This document shows positions 13,501 through 27,100 of a stretch of DNA of 64,000 bases, one piece after another. A program made the position numbers and the translations under genes. Source of the DNA: Monarcha castaneiventris obscurior (taxonomy: Eukaryota; Chordata; Aves; Passeriformes; Monarchidae); contig JAMPIT010000230.1 of assembly GCA_026261815.1 (NCBI GenBank), positions 43,546,501-43,610,500 of the forward strand, in the 5' to 3' direction. Position 1 is the stretch's first letter; every line of letters begins with the position of its first letter. The notes beneath the pieces were generated by a model. The model saw only the letters and a list, made by a program, of their open reading frames with translations. It was not told the origin of the DNA and ran no database searches.

Positions 13501-16500
13501 ACACTACATTATTGTGTCATGATTAAAGATGTATGACAAATTGCTTCATGGTGTTTTGAGTCTTTAATGCTGTATTAGAGAAGGGACTGACTTAAAAAGC
13601 AGGCACAGAGCTTTACTTCTGTGATGTTTCTGGTCTTGACCCCATTTTTTAACAACCATCAGAAGCAGTGTTTGGATTCATAAAAAAATATGGAGATAGA
13701 TCACTTCTGTCGGTTAAATAGTGACCCTTACTCAGATTACCTTATTCCCTTTAAATTGACATCATGTGTGCATAACATCTGTACAGAGGTGGCTTAATCT
13801 CAGTTGGGATGGAACTTGGAAGTCTAGCTGTCTTGAGTCAAAGTTGTTTAATCCATACATTGCTCCTCTTGTAATAATACCTCGAAATCAACTAATAAAG
13901 GTGGTTTTTTTGGTTCTCCACCTGAATTTATTGACTAATACTGATGAAAGCACAATTACTGTTGGCCATAACAGTAGCAGAGAACATCTATAAATTCTTT
14001 TTTTGTCTGAATCCAGATCACCAATAATACAGCACTGCTTTCTGGATCAGGTGAGCATAATCAAACAAGAATGTTTAGATTAAAGGAAGAAGAGATATTT
14101 GAAGTGAAGGCAGATGTACAGCTATCGTCTTGTCTTAAAAACAATATGGGAGTTAACATCACTTGCATACTGTATGAAATAGATGGGAAATACTGGAGAA
14201 GGGAACTCATTTGATTTCTCATCTCTGAAGAAATGCACACAGAAACACAGTAGAGAATTTACAAGTCCAAGCATACCAGAAAGTGGCAAAAAATAATACT
14301 GAGCTTAACATATTGCCTAATATGACCTGTGGTTACTGACTTTGGTGCTGTGAATAATTTGTGTGTATATGGATTTTGCCATGTGCCAAAGAGCTGGCTG
14401 AAGCATATGTCAGCTCTTAAATTTTGGAAATTGTTTTGTGTTTTTTTTCTCTTCAGAAAAAACATGTACAGCATTAAATTAGCTCTCTGTGCTTTTTGCA
14501 CTTTACGAATAAAATCTCGGCGTCAAGATTTATCTTGATGTTTAGCACATGATTGGAATAGTCTTTAAGGTCTACATGACATCACTGTCTTTTATTGTTA
14601 GTTTCTTTTATTGGTAGGACATTTTATTGCCCTGTTTACTGGCTCTTTGGTCATATTAATGCAGTAGAGGGTCTGTGTGTATCCAGTGCAGTTCCCTGTT
14701 TGAGGAGATGAAGTCAGGTAATGCTCCACGTGCCCAAACTTCAGCACTTCAGTAGTGGCATGTGTACAATGCCCAAACTCTTTCTTTGCTGAAATAGAGG
14801 TGCGTGGTGTCACAAGTTACACCAGGCCCCAGAAGAGCTGTGTGGTTTAGAGGAGCTGGGCAGAAAAGCACACACAGAGATACTTCTCTTTCACATTCAT
14901 GCCTCTACCTTCTTCCATGTCAAAGGTCTTCCTCTCACCTGCTGGTTCAGGCTGTCCACTGACCTCTTCCATACTGGAGCCTGGGAGGTGTGTGATGTGC
15001 AGATGCCAGATAGGCATCAGGAGCCATCCCTGCATTTTATGGAGTCTGCTGATACTCCTCCTCCGGGTTTATAGGCAAAGAACTCTGCCTTGCTGAACTG
15101 TACTCATGAGAAACGTTGTAGGAAGGAGGTGTTTTAAATACTTCTGAAAGTGGAACTAAACAGAATTTTGTGTGGCTAATGTTAAGCATGAAGTGCAAAG
15201 AAACTGGTCTTAAGGGTGAGCCTGCTTCAGAGTCTGCCTCATTTATAGCTCCTTTCATGTAGGAATCCAGATAAAAGCCAGAAAGCAACTTGAATGTAGC
15301 TGGAAATGGGAAACAAAGGAGGAAAAACACTGGCCTGGCTAATAAATTCGGTGGTCTGCAGGTTTGTCCACAGGTGTCCCTTAGCTGCACTGCAGTGTGG
15401 CAGGTGCTTGTGCATCTTAGCAGAGGCATTGAGAAGTGAAATAAATAATGTGAAAAATGGTAGTGCCTTAAATCTTAAAAATAATACTTAGAATGTTATC
15501 AAGTTATTTTCCCCCCAGATTCAACTATCTGTCTGATCCTGTTCTCTGTAAAGCTTGGCACAATTCACTGTCCCACATCTGACTGATCCTTTACAACAAA
15601 AACTAAACTTGCAATTATGTATCTACTTAAACAACTGCAAAAAATGATCGAATGCATTAGAAATGAGCAGAGGCCAGATCACTTTTTTTATTACTTTAGG
15701 TAACGGAAACTGAAATTGGGTAGGACTGACTTAAATTAGCTTTACCAGAAAAGAGGTAAACTTTATTGCAAATGTAGCAGAGCTTGAGGACCTGAGTTGA
15801 TTCATTGAAACTTGTATGTAAATGTACTTCAAAGCCAAGTACAGGTTGAATAGGCTAAGATTAAGCTGAAGCTTTGTAGTAAGACACTAGTCAGATCTCC
15901 GTGAAGGCTTTAATCATATTTGCTCTATTTATGAAATGAGAACTGCATTTTTTCAGCTGTTGTCTTTGTTCCTGCAAAAGTCTTTCTCTAATTCTACCAC
16001 TGGTGACCGCTTCCAGGCAGATGAGAATGCTTTGCCTGCAGTTTCCTTCTTGAATTATGCAAGGAAAGAATTTAGACTGGAGAATAGCATTTACCAGCTG
16101 TTTTCCTTTGGGGATGAATAGTGGCTCAGCAACTAGTTGTGTAAGTGAACTAATAATGTCTTTAGCAGTCACTAGAGAACTGTTCACCACTTGACTAGTC
16201 TTGTCTTTAAATGCCATATTATTAATAGCAAATAAAATTTAAATAAGGTACTATATAATCTTGGGCCACATAAAATACAAAACATACAGGTAACATATAT
16301 AAAGATGTAGATGAGCAGGAAGTCATGTAGACAGTCTGTATTTCAAAAGATGTTCCTAAATGGATAAAATCAAGTTCTTCCAGGTTCTGTGAGGCAGCTG
16401 TGACTTAGAGCCACTGCAATTTACTATTTCTCATTTTCTATTCAAATTCACCCCTTTTTGTGTTCTTCCTTCTGTAAGAAACTACACATAAGATTTTAAG

Positions 16501-17500
16501 CTCAAGTTGAAAATTCTCAGTAACAGAACGAGCCCACTCTGCTCTTTCATTAGCTATAGATCATCTGCACTTAAAACACCAAAGCCTTGTCCTAAAGCCT
16601 AATGCAGCCTGGTAACAGTAGAGTGAAGTGAGAACCAGCCACAGAACTGAGCAGCTGATCCAGGCTGAGTGACTTGGATACAGCTCATGTTTTTGCCTGA
16701 GGTATATGATATTCCACACTGCATTATAAAGGAGTAGCTCTGTCTTTCTTTCTATGTATGCTCCCTTGCACAGGCTTGCAACATGAAAGCACTATAAACA
16801 GACCTATCAGCAGGAGCTCCTGAGTCACCTCACACCTCTTATCTAAAAAGTGTAGGTGTTAAAAAAAAAGTTTATGTAATGGTAATGCAAACATGTTATG
16901 TCACCTTCATAAAAAAAAAGAAATTGGTAGCTTGCCACTGTTACACTGTCCCATAAATCCTCACATGGCACAAAATGCCAAAGCATCAGGAACAGTTTCA
17001 TATAAGGCATCTTTCTTATCTAAAGTCCCTTTTCTAGTCAAAACTTTTAATACTTGTACAAGACAAAACTTTGTAAAGCCCCTTGGGACCTAGCCCAAAC
17101 AATATATAGGTGTTGTCTTCTTTGAAGGCTGCAGTTGCATTTACTGCAATAGGAAACAATTAAGGAAAAGCCAACTACAGTCTGGACAATGGAGTAAATA
17201 AATTTGCTCTTGATTACTGAAGGCTGAAAATAGGTCTGCCATCTTCTGAACTTACAGAAAATGTTCCTCCTTAATGCCTGCTGTTCTCTGCTTTTAGTAG
17301 GGCAGAATTTGTACCATGAGTGGAGAAGTGCTGATTTACAAAAATGGTAGCAGGGGATTCCAGTCCTATGTAATCCTCAGTTTGACTTCAATAGCTAATT
17401 TCCAGCTTTTGCTGAGTAGTAGTGAGCACAGTCAACTTAACATACTCATCTCCAGGCTTTTTACAGCTTAACTATTTCTAGCTGCCTTCAATAAGCTACT
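10500..17500. other. AVL9-KBTBD2 intergenic spacer
   Basis: About 7 kb of AT-rich sequence between the convergent 3' ends of AVL9 and KBTBD2. I see no exon-like ORF, RNA gene or clear CR1 copy. The open frames on either strand (for example 15037-15429 minus, 15891-16217 minus) have no recognisable product. Confidence 0.5.
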
Positions 17501-18760
17501 TGCTACAAGTGTGCATGTGGTGGGAGGGTGGCGTAGCTCTATTTATTTCAACCAAAAAGCACACTCAGGCAGTTGGATTCAGTCTTTTTTAATAAATTAA
17601 TGTCATTCAAAATACAGTGCCAGAACATGATGCAGCTGAACATGCTAGTAAGGTTTGTCATGAAGCACCTGTGTTCATGTTAGGTTGGCGGCACCCCGCT
17701 ACTGCTAGTGGTTCCTGGGATTAATGCCAGAGCAGCACTAGGCATCTGCTCTCCTGCACACACAGCACAGGATATTCCTGAAGTTTGCTTCCCCCCCCAA
17801 AGTAAAAAACCTGACAGCTAAGGGATATCTATACACAATCACACTACAGTAATGCTTGTTATTAAATTAACAGAAAATAAAGACCTGGTTAATCCACACT
17901 AAAACTTTGTTTTACAATGGAAAAATACATCAGCAGCAGGAAGTAATATACATGAGCCAATGTTACTGTAATACAGAATGTGGAGGCATTTACTGATTAA
18001 AGCCCCACATAGACCCGCACTATGAGGGCTGGCAAATCCTATTGCAAGCCCAGCAACTTAAGTCCACACCTGGTAATCTACCAGCTGCTTGGAAGACCTG
18101 TATTCTAAATAGACAGGTATAAGTTAGTGAAAATAGAATACATGCACCTCATCATACAGCTTGACTGAACCTGCAGTCATTTTGCCCAGCATGTTACCAT
18201 ACAACGGAAGATCTACCCTTCCTACCACAGGTAGATCCATGGGATTTGTTTCTTTTTCTTTTAATGGCATTACTATACCAACATAGATATTAGTATTTAG
18301 TAAGTGCAGCACAGTTCTTTAATTAGGCCACACTGACAATTATATAACTAGCACTTAAGTAGAATATCCAGAAGTAGTTAAAATGTAACTGGAAGATACT
18401 TTCAAAAGAGTTGTGACATCATCCTAGAAACAATAACTACTTTTTTTCTGAAGCTAATTTTCCTGAACCGAGACTTTATAGAACTAGAATTAATTCTTTA
18501 GACAAGTCAAATGCTTAAGCTCATGATATACATATATTTTTCTCAATTATCAGATAATAGTATTTGAGATTATGGAAGCATATCTGCTCATTTCACTAAT
18601 TCATACTGAATGGCGGCAAGTGTTAGGTAGGGCATAAAAATACAACTCATGAAAGACAGCTCTGAGATTTCCATCCCCAGACCTGTTCTTTCACAGCCAT
18701 TTATTTCTTTTATTATTTTATAACTGAGCACAGGCTCAGTTGTGCAGTCTAATTTGGGAG
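17500..18760 (-). other. KBTBD2: Probable KBTBD2 3' untranslated region
   Basis: Non-coding sequence following the KBTBD2 stop on the minus strand. Minus-strand AATAAA motifs (TTTATT on the plus strand) lie at about 18702 and at 17542-17547. The proximal one would give a 3'UTR of about 60 nt and the distal one about 1.2 kb. The longer form is more like known vertebrate KBTBD2 transcripts, but this is inference. Confidence 0.45.
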
Positions 18761-21700
18761 CTATACAGGTGGTAAAGTAACCATCTCCCCATCCAGCTCA
18801 AATTCATCAGCTCCATCTGGTGAGAAGAGATACGTTGGAGGTTTCCACGGGGACTCTTCAAGGCAAGATGGATACAGCTTTCCTACAGTGCACCGGAAGT
18901 CTTTCCCCAAGTCCCACAGCACACGTTCCGATATGTGCTGCCTCAGGAACCAGCGGTCGAGTTCCAGGTCGTACTGATAGGTGGCATACTTGGCTCTCTC
19001 GTTCATGTGGGTCTCCCGTATAAAGACACATAAGGAATTGGAGATGACAACGGCCCTGACGCAGGGGTCGGAATAGCGCTTGGCAGGGATATTGGCTGCC
19101 ATCCTCCACTCGTTTTTATTCACGTCGTAGATCTCCACTGTTACAGAAGACCCGTCCACAGTACTGCTGGGGAGCCTTATCCCAGAATTGCTGGCAATGT
19201 GCAGGCCTCCGATATAGAATATCTTATCGCCGAAAGCAGCAGCTGAAGCGAAGCATCTGCTGGTTTGCCGCATGGCCATCTCCACCCAGGCGTCCGAGCG
19301 GGGGAAGTAGCAGTACATCAGGTTGTGCGCCATGACGTAGATGCAGTTGTGAACCGCCACGGCCGTGCTCCACTGCCACGCGCAGGGCAGGGGGCTGACC
19401 ATGGTCCACTCGTCCTTCTCGGTGTCGTACCTCTCCACAGTCCTCCTGTTGAGCTCGCCGCCCACGCTGTCCCCCCCGATTGCATAGATGTATCCTTCAC
19501 AGCACACCAGGGACGGCTTGATGCGCACAAAGAGCATCGGCGTCTTGGGGAACCAAGTGTTCTGCTGTGCATCAAACCAGTAAAAGCAATTCACAGTTCT
19601 GAAGGCAGCCTGGAGTTTGCTGCTTTTACTGTGGTTGGTTTTTGTGTTCTTCAGAGGAACCTGCCCACCTGCTATATAGATGTCATTATCGGGAGTTACA
19701 AGCGTCCCAACCTTATGCAAGTCAGCAGGAGGGTTGCAGAGTTTGTAAACTTTCTCTGCCTGTGGGCTGTAACAGACAGAAGAGTAAAGACTACCAGGGT
19801 TTTCAGCAGCAGCTTCAATGAATATCATCATCTCCTCTTTTGTCATGCCAAGTCTGGGCTTGAAAAATTTGGGCATCGATTTGTACAGTCCTTGCACCAC
19901 CACTGATTTATCATTAGGTGGCAAGCCTTGAAACCAGGCTCTCTGTGTTACTTCAGAAAGTGCATCGATCCGGATTTGGCTAAGAACAGAGGACAAATAC
20001 TGCGAGCGTGATTCCGTGTTGTACTCCAGCCATAACATAGCAGCCTCACGCACTGTCTCCTCCTTTTCCACATTTAAATTGTCACTGCTTAAAATATCTA
20101 TCAGTAGATCATGTGACAGTTGCATGAAAGCCTCCTGGTGGTACACAGCTGTGAACTTGTGCTCCACCATTCTTTTAGCACTCTGTTTTAACTCTTCGCA
20201 GCTGAAGAGATCAGCAAAACTTAATAGACGCACACAATTTTCTGCATTAATTTTTTTGATTAAGTATTCTCTACATCGTTGTAACACATCATCTACCTGT
20301 AAGGCAAAGAAGAAACACACAAAGTGTTACACATACAATCTATGCTTTCCTGTAGCACCAGCACATGAAAGTACCTGCATCTGGTGTTCAGGCCTGGAAT
20401 ACTACACATACACAAAAATATAGCAGTGACTCACTCAGCTGCTTCATACAGATCAAGTACACAACGTGATTATGTCTGCTGGCAAAACTAATTTGCTAAA
20501 TGTTAGAAGTGCACTGCTTTACTTCCAGCCTTCCAAAGTGACTGTCATTCAAGGAGGGATGGCTACATGAAGCAAATTCAGCAAGCAACTGCCATCTATA
20601 GAGTGAACTGAACAAAAGTATGTTGAAATTACTAAAGAGGAAAGATCTTTCAAAAAGGTAAAGAATAAAATGGTTCAGAGATGAGAAGCTGTTATTCCAT
20701 CCTCTAAACATTCCTACCTGTAAGAAGCAGGCAGTTTCATAGAGCTGCTCTACTGTGCTGTCACTGATTGCCAGGTTACCCGTGTATGCATAAGTGATGA
20801 TGATCTGCAGAGTGGCTGCATCCACATTCCTCAGGTGAACGTGCGTTTGTTTGCTCTCGCTCAGCCCGCTCATGAACATTGCTCTGAGGAGAAACACACG
20901 TATTAAGACAAGGATCAGCAGTGAGTAAAGGAATCTTAAACAGTCACCTGTAAGCCTTTGGTGATTACACTCCTAAAGGTAAACAGTCCTTTTGCTGGCC
21001 TGTTTACAGGTGTTTAGTATTTACCTTAGGCTAACATTTACTATTTAAGATAAATCATTTGAGCAGAACAAAAGTACCATCAGTGCCTTCTGCAGAAATA
21101 CTTCATATTCATGCAAACTCTTCTGTGTTAATCAGCAGACAGCTCTAATGATTTTGGAGTTTTAATTATGCAATTTAAATATTTTTCTATGATAGGTGGT
21201 AAGAGGGAAGAAACATCCTCCAGAAAATACTGTTGAAACATACACAGCTAGATTTTAGAGTCTAAAACAAAAGCAGATTTATGTAATGGACTGAGCTAAG
21301 TCATATCAAAAAGGATGCTCCTCTGGGAGGAGAATAAATGGAGCACCGACTAGCACTCTATGAATTATTTCTTATATACCATTCATCATAACATGCAGTA
21401 AACTTCAAATTTGCAGGCAAAAATCAATAAGAGAAAAACCTATCAGATCTAGTCTGGGGAAAAAAAAAAGAGCAAGTATTTCCATTACATCTTCCTGAAA
21501 AAGACTAGAAAGGCAATTTAAAACATGGTTGTTGTTTCCTTAATGCTTTACAAACCTCTTGCCCATTCTGGTATTTTAATTGTAACACAGTTAAGAGCTA
21601 ACTGGAGCCTGCTACTATAAGCCACATACTTGTCAACTTTCTTAAAATAGGGGACACTGGTTTCAAGAGCTTTATACTGATTCAGGTTTGGTATTTATGG

Positions 21701-23805
21701 TTGTGCTAAAAATTCAGTTCAAGGCTTTATATTTATTTGGGCTTTGTTTTTTAAGGAAACCAGGCAGGAGAGAAGTTAGAAGGGACAGTGGGTGCACCTT
21801 TGAGTCCTGCTTCTGGCTCCAGAGATGAAGGGGACATGGAGATACACTCCCTAAGCAAAGCCATTCCAGAAAGCATCTGATACAAAGACAGTATCCCATC
21901 CCCATTTGTCTGTCTTCTTCTAAGCTCCTTAACTCAGGGCAACTTGCATTTTAGGAGGGATCACTAAGTGAGTATCAACTTGCTGTGCAGTGATTTAAAG
22001 GAAAGCAAGAGGGTACAGAGACTCCTCTTCACAGAAAGACTGGCTCTTGCTGACACACTGCTCAGCAGCCTGTGCTGGAGCAGGGATGCACATCCTTCAG
22101 ACACAAAGATGGAAGGTAAGCTGGCTGCAATCACACACAATGGCTGGATCACACTGAAAGATGCTTTGCTTTTCTTCCCCCTCCTTCAGGGCTATCAATT
22201 TTTCAAAATAAAGCTAAATTTAGGAAGCTGAGCATCTTTTTGTAAACCAAAGTAGAGAAGAAAAACAGAACATGACAAAACCACAAGTTTGATACTTCTT
22301 TTAACCAGTGCCAAAACCTCATTCCATAAATAATAAACAAACACATATGAATAAGAGATTTGACTGCACATTCTGATGCAGCACACTGGGTGGACTCATG
22401 ACAGCTTTCCAACCTTATGATTAACCACCCACATTAAATCTGGCTACATTTCCAGTGGCTGTTATTTTACAAATTGTTGGAAGTATGTCATCTGCACAGG
22501 GCCAATGGTAATAATTATTATCTAGTGATCACACAATACTTGTTGCTAAAAATTGGACCAGATTAATCTGTGATGAAAAAATAAACACAAAAGCCAGCAG
22601 GAACAAAAAATTATGTGAAAGTAATAAATAAATCCTGATACAGTTTTCTACAAGAAAGGAGACAAACTACAGAAAACATCTCAGATGTGTTCTGTATAGT
22701 GAGCCTATCTCAGGAAAAGCAAATTTGTAAACCTTCCTGTGATTAAACAGGAAAGGAAAGTTATAATCCCTTCACAGTGCAGCAGGAAGGTAAAACATGC
22801 ATGGATGTCACCCCAACGATTTTCAAGCTTCAAAATTCCTTCCAGACAGGCAGATTAATTATACTATGTTGCCAACAAAAAGTGATTAATCACTGCAGAA
22901 AATTCATGGTGCCTCATCATCCAGGTCTTACTATAAAGGTATTTGCAAAAAGTGGTAGCACTCAACGTATCTTATTAATAAAAATGTTTTAAAATACAAA
23001 ACATTTGGAAATTTGGAAAACAAGAGCTACTGAACTAAAAATTTCAACAATATCTTGAAGGGGGCATGAAACAAAAAAAATAGCCCAAACCACACACAGA
23101 AAAACTCCTCTTGCATTGCCACAACACTCAAGCAAGGGAAGAGTTTCTGGCTTTGCTGAGCAGAGAAAACCAGATGATACAGAAAAGAAAGCCATAAACT
23201 TGCATAGCAGTCCCTACTTTTAGCAGATGCTTCTACTAAGAAACTACAGTTAAACATGACAATGGAATTCCCACAGCCAAGTCTCAATAATCCCCTGTTA
23301 TCCTACCTTGGGAAATAAAATCAGATCAAGTATTTTAATGATTAAGTGTGAAGAATAAGAAGTTTACTAATTATTCAGACTCAATTAACTCCCTAAAGAA
23401 AATGAACCATCACAAGTGTGATTTTTCCCCTCCACACTTACTGTATAAACTACAATAACTATCTAGAATAAGTCTCAGGATTCTAGAAATTTTATTTTAC
23501 TCTATGTTGGAAAGTAAGGATATTTAGGTTTTTTACTTACTTCACTGATCTTTAAATCTCTGTAACACACTGTTAATCAATTACTATTACACTCAAAACC
23601 AGGTACCACAGATTTTATAGCATTTGAATACTTACCTGAAATATGAACTGCACGTTGCAAGAACCATCTTATGGCAGGGAAATTCAGTGCCCTCAACAAT
23701 CAACACTATGTCAGTTAGCAACTGCTGTTCATAAAAGAATTTTAACTGCTCCAGCAAGGATACAGCATACTCTGTATTTATCTGCCTCTCGTCCTGGGTA
23801 GACAT
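18761..23805 (-). CDS. KBTBD2: KBTBD2, Kelch repeat and BTB domain protein 2
   Basis: Substrate adaptor of CUL3 ubiquitin ligase. In mammals it targets the PI3K regulatory subunit p85-alpha and so tunes insulin signalling. Coding exons in transcript order: 23805-23636 (ATG at 23805-23803, [20 protein letters not shown]), 20883-20718, and 20296-18761 (TAG at 18763-18761). The sum is 1872 nt, 623 aa, equal to the human length as I recall it. Residues about 20-130 form the BTB fold ([15 protein letters not shown], then [12 protein letters not shown]), followed by BACK ([38 protein letters not shown]). The C-terminal half holds Kelch blades, for example [33 protein letters not shown] and [13 protein letters not shown]. 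The whole BACK-Kelch part lies in one 1536-nt exon. Both splice junctions are GT-AG and in phase. No breaks are seen. It is head to head with BUC. Confidence 0.97.
20884..23635 (-). other. KBTBD2: KBTBD2 intron between first two coding exons
   Basis: AT-rich intron of 2752 bp. The donor GTAAGT adjoins 23636 and the acceptor CTCAG adjoins 20883, both read on the minus strand. I see no exon, RNA gene or recognisable repeat in it. The next intron (20297-20717, 421 bp) is also featureless. Confidence 0.7.
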
Positions 23806-24164
23806 GACTGTATTCCATCAATATTTCCAGGACCAGAGAGAAAAGTCAAGATCTCTTCACCAAAGAAAGGTCAGTTGAGTGTTTCTGAAGCAGCCAGGAA
23901 AGAAACGGCAGGAGGTCTGTAGCCTTCAGAAGTGATACTGATAAAAAGGGCAGTGTTATCTTGAACTGCTGAATCAATGTTTGAGACTTTGACCTCCTAT
24001 TAGGTCATCATGCTTTGACTTGATGTCCCAATCTGTTCAGAGACTTTCAGGAGTGTCTGCAGAGCTCCCGTTGAGATCTATGACGCAGCAAATGAATGAG
24101 CAAAAGTGAAGTCTGAGGTAGATTTTGTGGTAACATCTCGTGATCAAGGGCTGCACTTGACTGA
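23806..24164 (-). other. KBTBD2: Probable KBTBD2 5'UTR part of first coding exon
   Basis: On the minus strand a good acceptor (CCTGCTTTCAG) ends at 24165, about 360 nt upstream of the KBTBD2 ATG. No better acceptor is evident closer to the ATG. This suggests the first coding exon carries a long 5'UTR and that a non-coding exon lies in the CpG island near 31 kb. Confidence 0.4.
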
Positions 24165-27100
24165 CTGAAAGCAGGAAAATAAAATTAATTTACATATTAG
24201 CAGGTTTTGGAAAACATTTCATAGTTACCCCTTTGAAGTAATTGTCTAATAAACATTTCTAAATTAGTAATTCATTACTTGCAATAAAACCCTTCTAAGA
24301 AAAATATTTAAACAACAAAGGTATCAAAGAGAGATGAAAAGCAGAGGAGTTTGTACATTAATTCTCATATGACCTGGACTCACAAATTAAAATAATTTAT
24401 TTTGTCAACACAGCTACTAAGGCTGGAGAATTAAAACATTCAGACTTCATTCCTCCTCAAAGAATTACCCAGATTTCCTGTTGAGTACACCTGTGAATTC
24501 CATTCAACCATTGATAAGATAGCCACTTTTTTTTCCATTTCTACATTAAACAGCAATTTTTTCTCCTTCTTTGTTTTTGTCTACCTAAAGCTCATCAATA
24601 CCAGGCCACTAAAAATATAAATGCAGTAATTTCAACATTCTATCACTTTCCAGCTAAACTCTCAACATCATCATCAGCCTGTTTATTTCACCTTTAGCAT
24701 TCTAGTAGAGATGAAGCAGAACTAGCACTAGGGATTTAAAAAAAAACAAAACCCAAAATTAAAAAAACCCTAAAAGTCTGTATTTCCTATGCTTATTAAA
24801 TTAATCTGCTCCATGCAGGAGGGCTTCACCTATTAATATTTCACATTCCCTTTTTTTTCCTTCCAAGTAATTTCCATACAGCCAGGTAAGCTTCACTGCT
24901 GCAGACAAGAGAGGAGAAAAACAAGGAAAGAATAGAAGCAAAGGGATGCTGGAACACCAGGGCTTAAAACACCTACAGTGGCTACCAAGGTCTGTTATCC
25001 TGTTTGGACATTTCTCCTCCTCTTAAAAATGGGGTCAGGTTTTATTTCATCTTCCATGTGAACACAAAAACCTCATTAAGAATGGGATAGTTGTGACAGT
25101 AAAATTACCATCATAATGGGCACCAGAGTACCACAGCTATCAAATGCTTCCAGATTTATTTAATCTTGCACTGTTCTTCTGCATTCCAAAACTGAGGAAT
25201 AACCAGAACATGTTTGTCTTATGTCTAGATATCACTATCACTACAGTTCATGATGAACAGAGAATGCAGAAACAACTTGTGTGAAATGACATTCCTTAAA
25301 TTCCACACAAAAATACAAGATTTGGTGTAAGACAAAGGCTGTAGAAATACCTGCCAGCCACATCGAAGATCTACTATTTCAACACAGCCCTGCCTGTAAT
25401 ACAATTCAGAAGCAGCTGTCTTTCAACATTCACTCACTTGAAACAGATATGCTTAATTAATGCCACTTCAATTACTACTAATTTAGTGCCCCTGATCTTT
25501 TTCTTTTTCAGTGATAAACATACACAAGCAGGAATCTCAAACTCTTAGTTTTCCCTGGTTGTTTAACTGGAAAAGAGTTCAAAAAGTCAAACCCAATGCT
25601 CGCTGTTGAGGTGAAAGCAGTTAATTAAGAAAAACAGAAAAGGCTTTGATATTTGGGGGAAGGAGTAGATACTACTGTGTGCTACAATAACAGATACTAG
25701 CACAAGTCTCCACTGAAGACCTTCAAGTTTGAGGTAACCTCTGAAGTCACTAAACCATAAATATATCAAGGATATAGAGATACTGCTCCATCTAAAGCAA
25801 TGACCTTCTCCCTCAGGTCACAGCTTCTTTCCACCAAGTCAATGTGCATCCCATCTCTGCACCACTGCCCACTCTGCTCACCATGCAACCCAATCCATTG
25901 ACAGATTTTGCACTGAACTTTAAATGGCTACAAAGACACAAGGACTTCCTAAGTGTGTTAGGCCCACAGAAATAAATAGCTTGTGGCTCTGCTGGTATCC
26001 CGAGGCTCTCTACAGCATTGTTTTTCCTGGCTTAGGACTAAAGTTTCAAGAACAATACAAGCTGGTGGATTAAGCTCCGTTTGGGCAGAGCATCGGTAAT
26101 ACTAAGCTTTAGCAAAAGAACTCACTGATACCCTAACTTCCTTTTCTGATGTAACTGTAAAGAATATTTCTTCAGAAACAGGAGAAAAAGAAGAAAATTA
26201 ATATGCACTGGTTCAGTCATTAGGTACCAGAACAAGTCAAGGATGCCATGAAAAAATTGATATACACCTGCTAGTAAGATTAAAGACATTTTTGGCAGCT
26301 AACTGCTGACAGTCAATAACTGAAAAAGCAGACCTGTTCAGCAGAAGACAAGTTGAAACTGTGAAATTAATTACTATAAATAACTGGAACATTTGAGTAC
26401 GACCCTCAGTAGCAGAAAAGATTGAGGAGATGACAGGAGTCCTGTTGCAGAACATTTATGTGATGTGGATCACCTTTGAACTGTACATTTACAAAGCTGG
26501 AGTCTTTGGTTTACAGAAAACCATCTGTCGTGTACTCCAGGAAGTGCACATGGTAGGAACATGCTACGTACACGATTCCTGTTTTCCACATCCATACTGT
26601 GTTTTGCTGCCAACAATAACCATTTGCTAAAGAACAAAGTTTTGTATTTGTCACAAAGTCAGGAGTCACATCCCATTCCCTTGTAATGGAAATAAATACA
26701 TCAAGGATCTCTGAATTTCTGATCCAAAATTGCCACAATTTATATTGTCATTTGCCCAAGAGAAGTGAATCTGTTCAAAACATTAGGGTAAGTAGTAGGA
26801 ACATCATTTAGTGCCTGGAAAATCATCCAAGATTACCTACCTCTCTCACACCTCTTTGGAGAGTTCAAGAAAATTTTAAAGGAGATACTCTCCTCACTTT
26901 AGAGGCTGGAAAACTGAGGCACTGAAATAAAAAGCAGCATGTTCAAAGCCACGTACTTCCAAAGGAGAAAAGCAAGAGGCTTGGCTCTTCCCAGTCCCAA
27001 CCCAACATCTCTCTCACTGCACTGTGCCTGGTTGGCATACAGTTACTGGATCTGAGATAAATGAAAAACTGTGGACTTGAGAAAATGTCTACAAATGCAC

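Noticed and set aside
19265..19906. 213-codon plus-strand open frame
   Set aside because: It lies exactly opposite the conserved KBTBD2 Kelch exon and is an antisense shadow.
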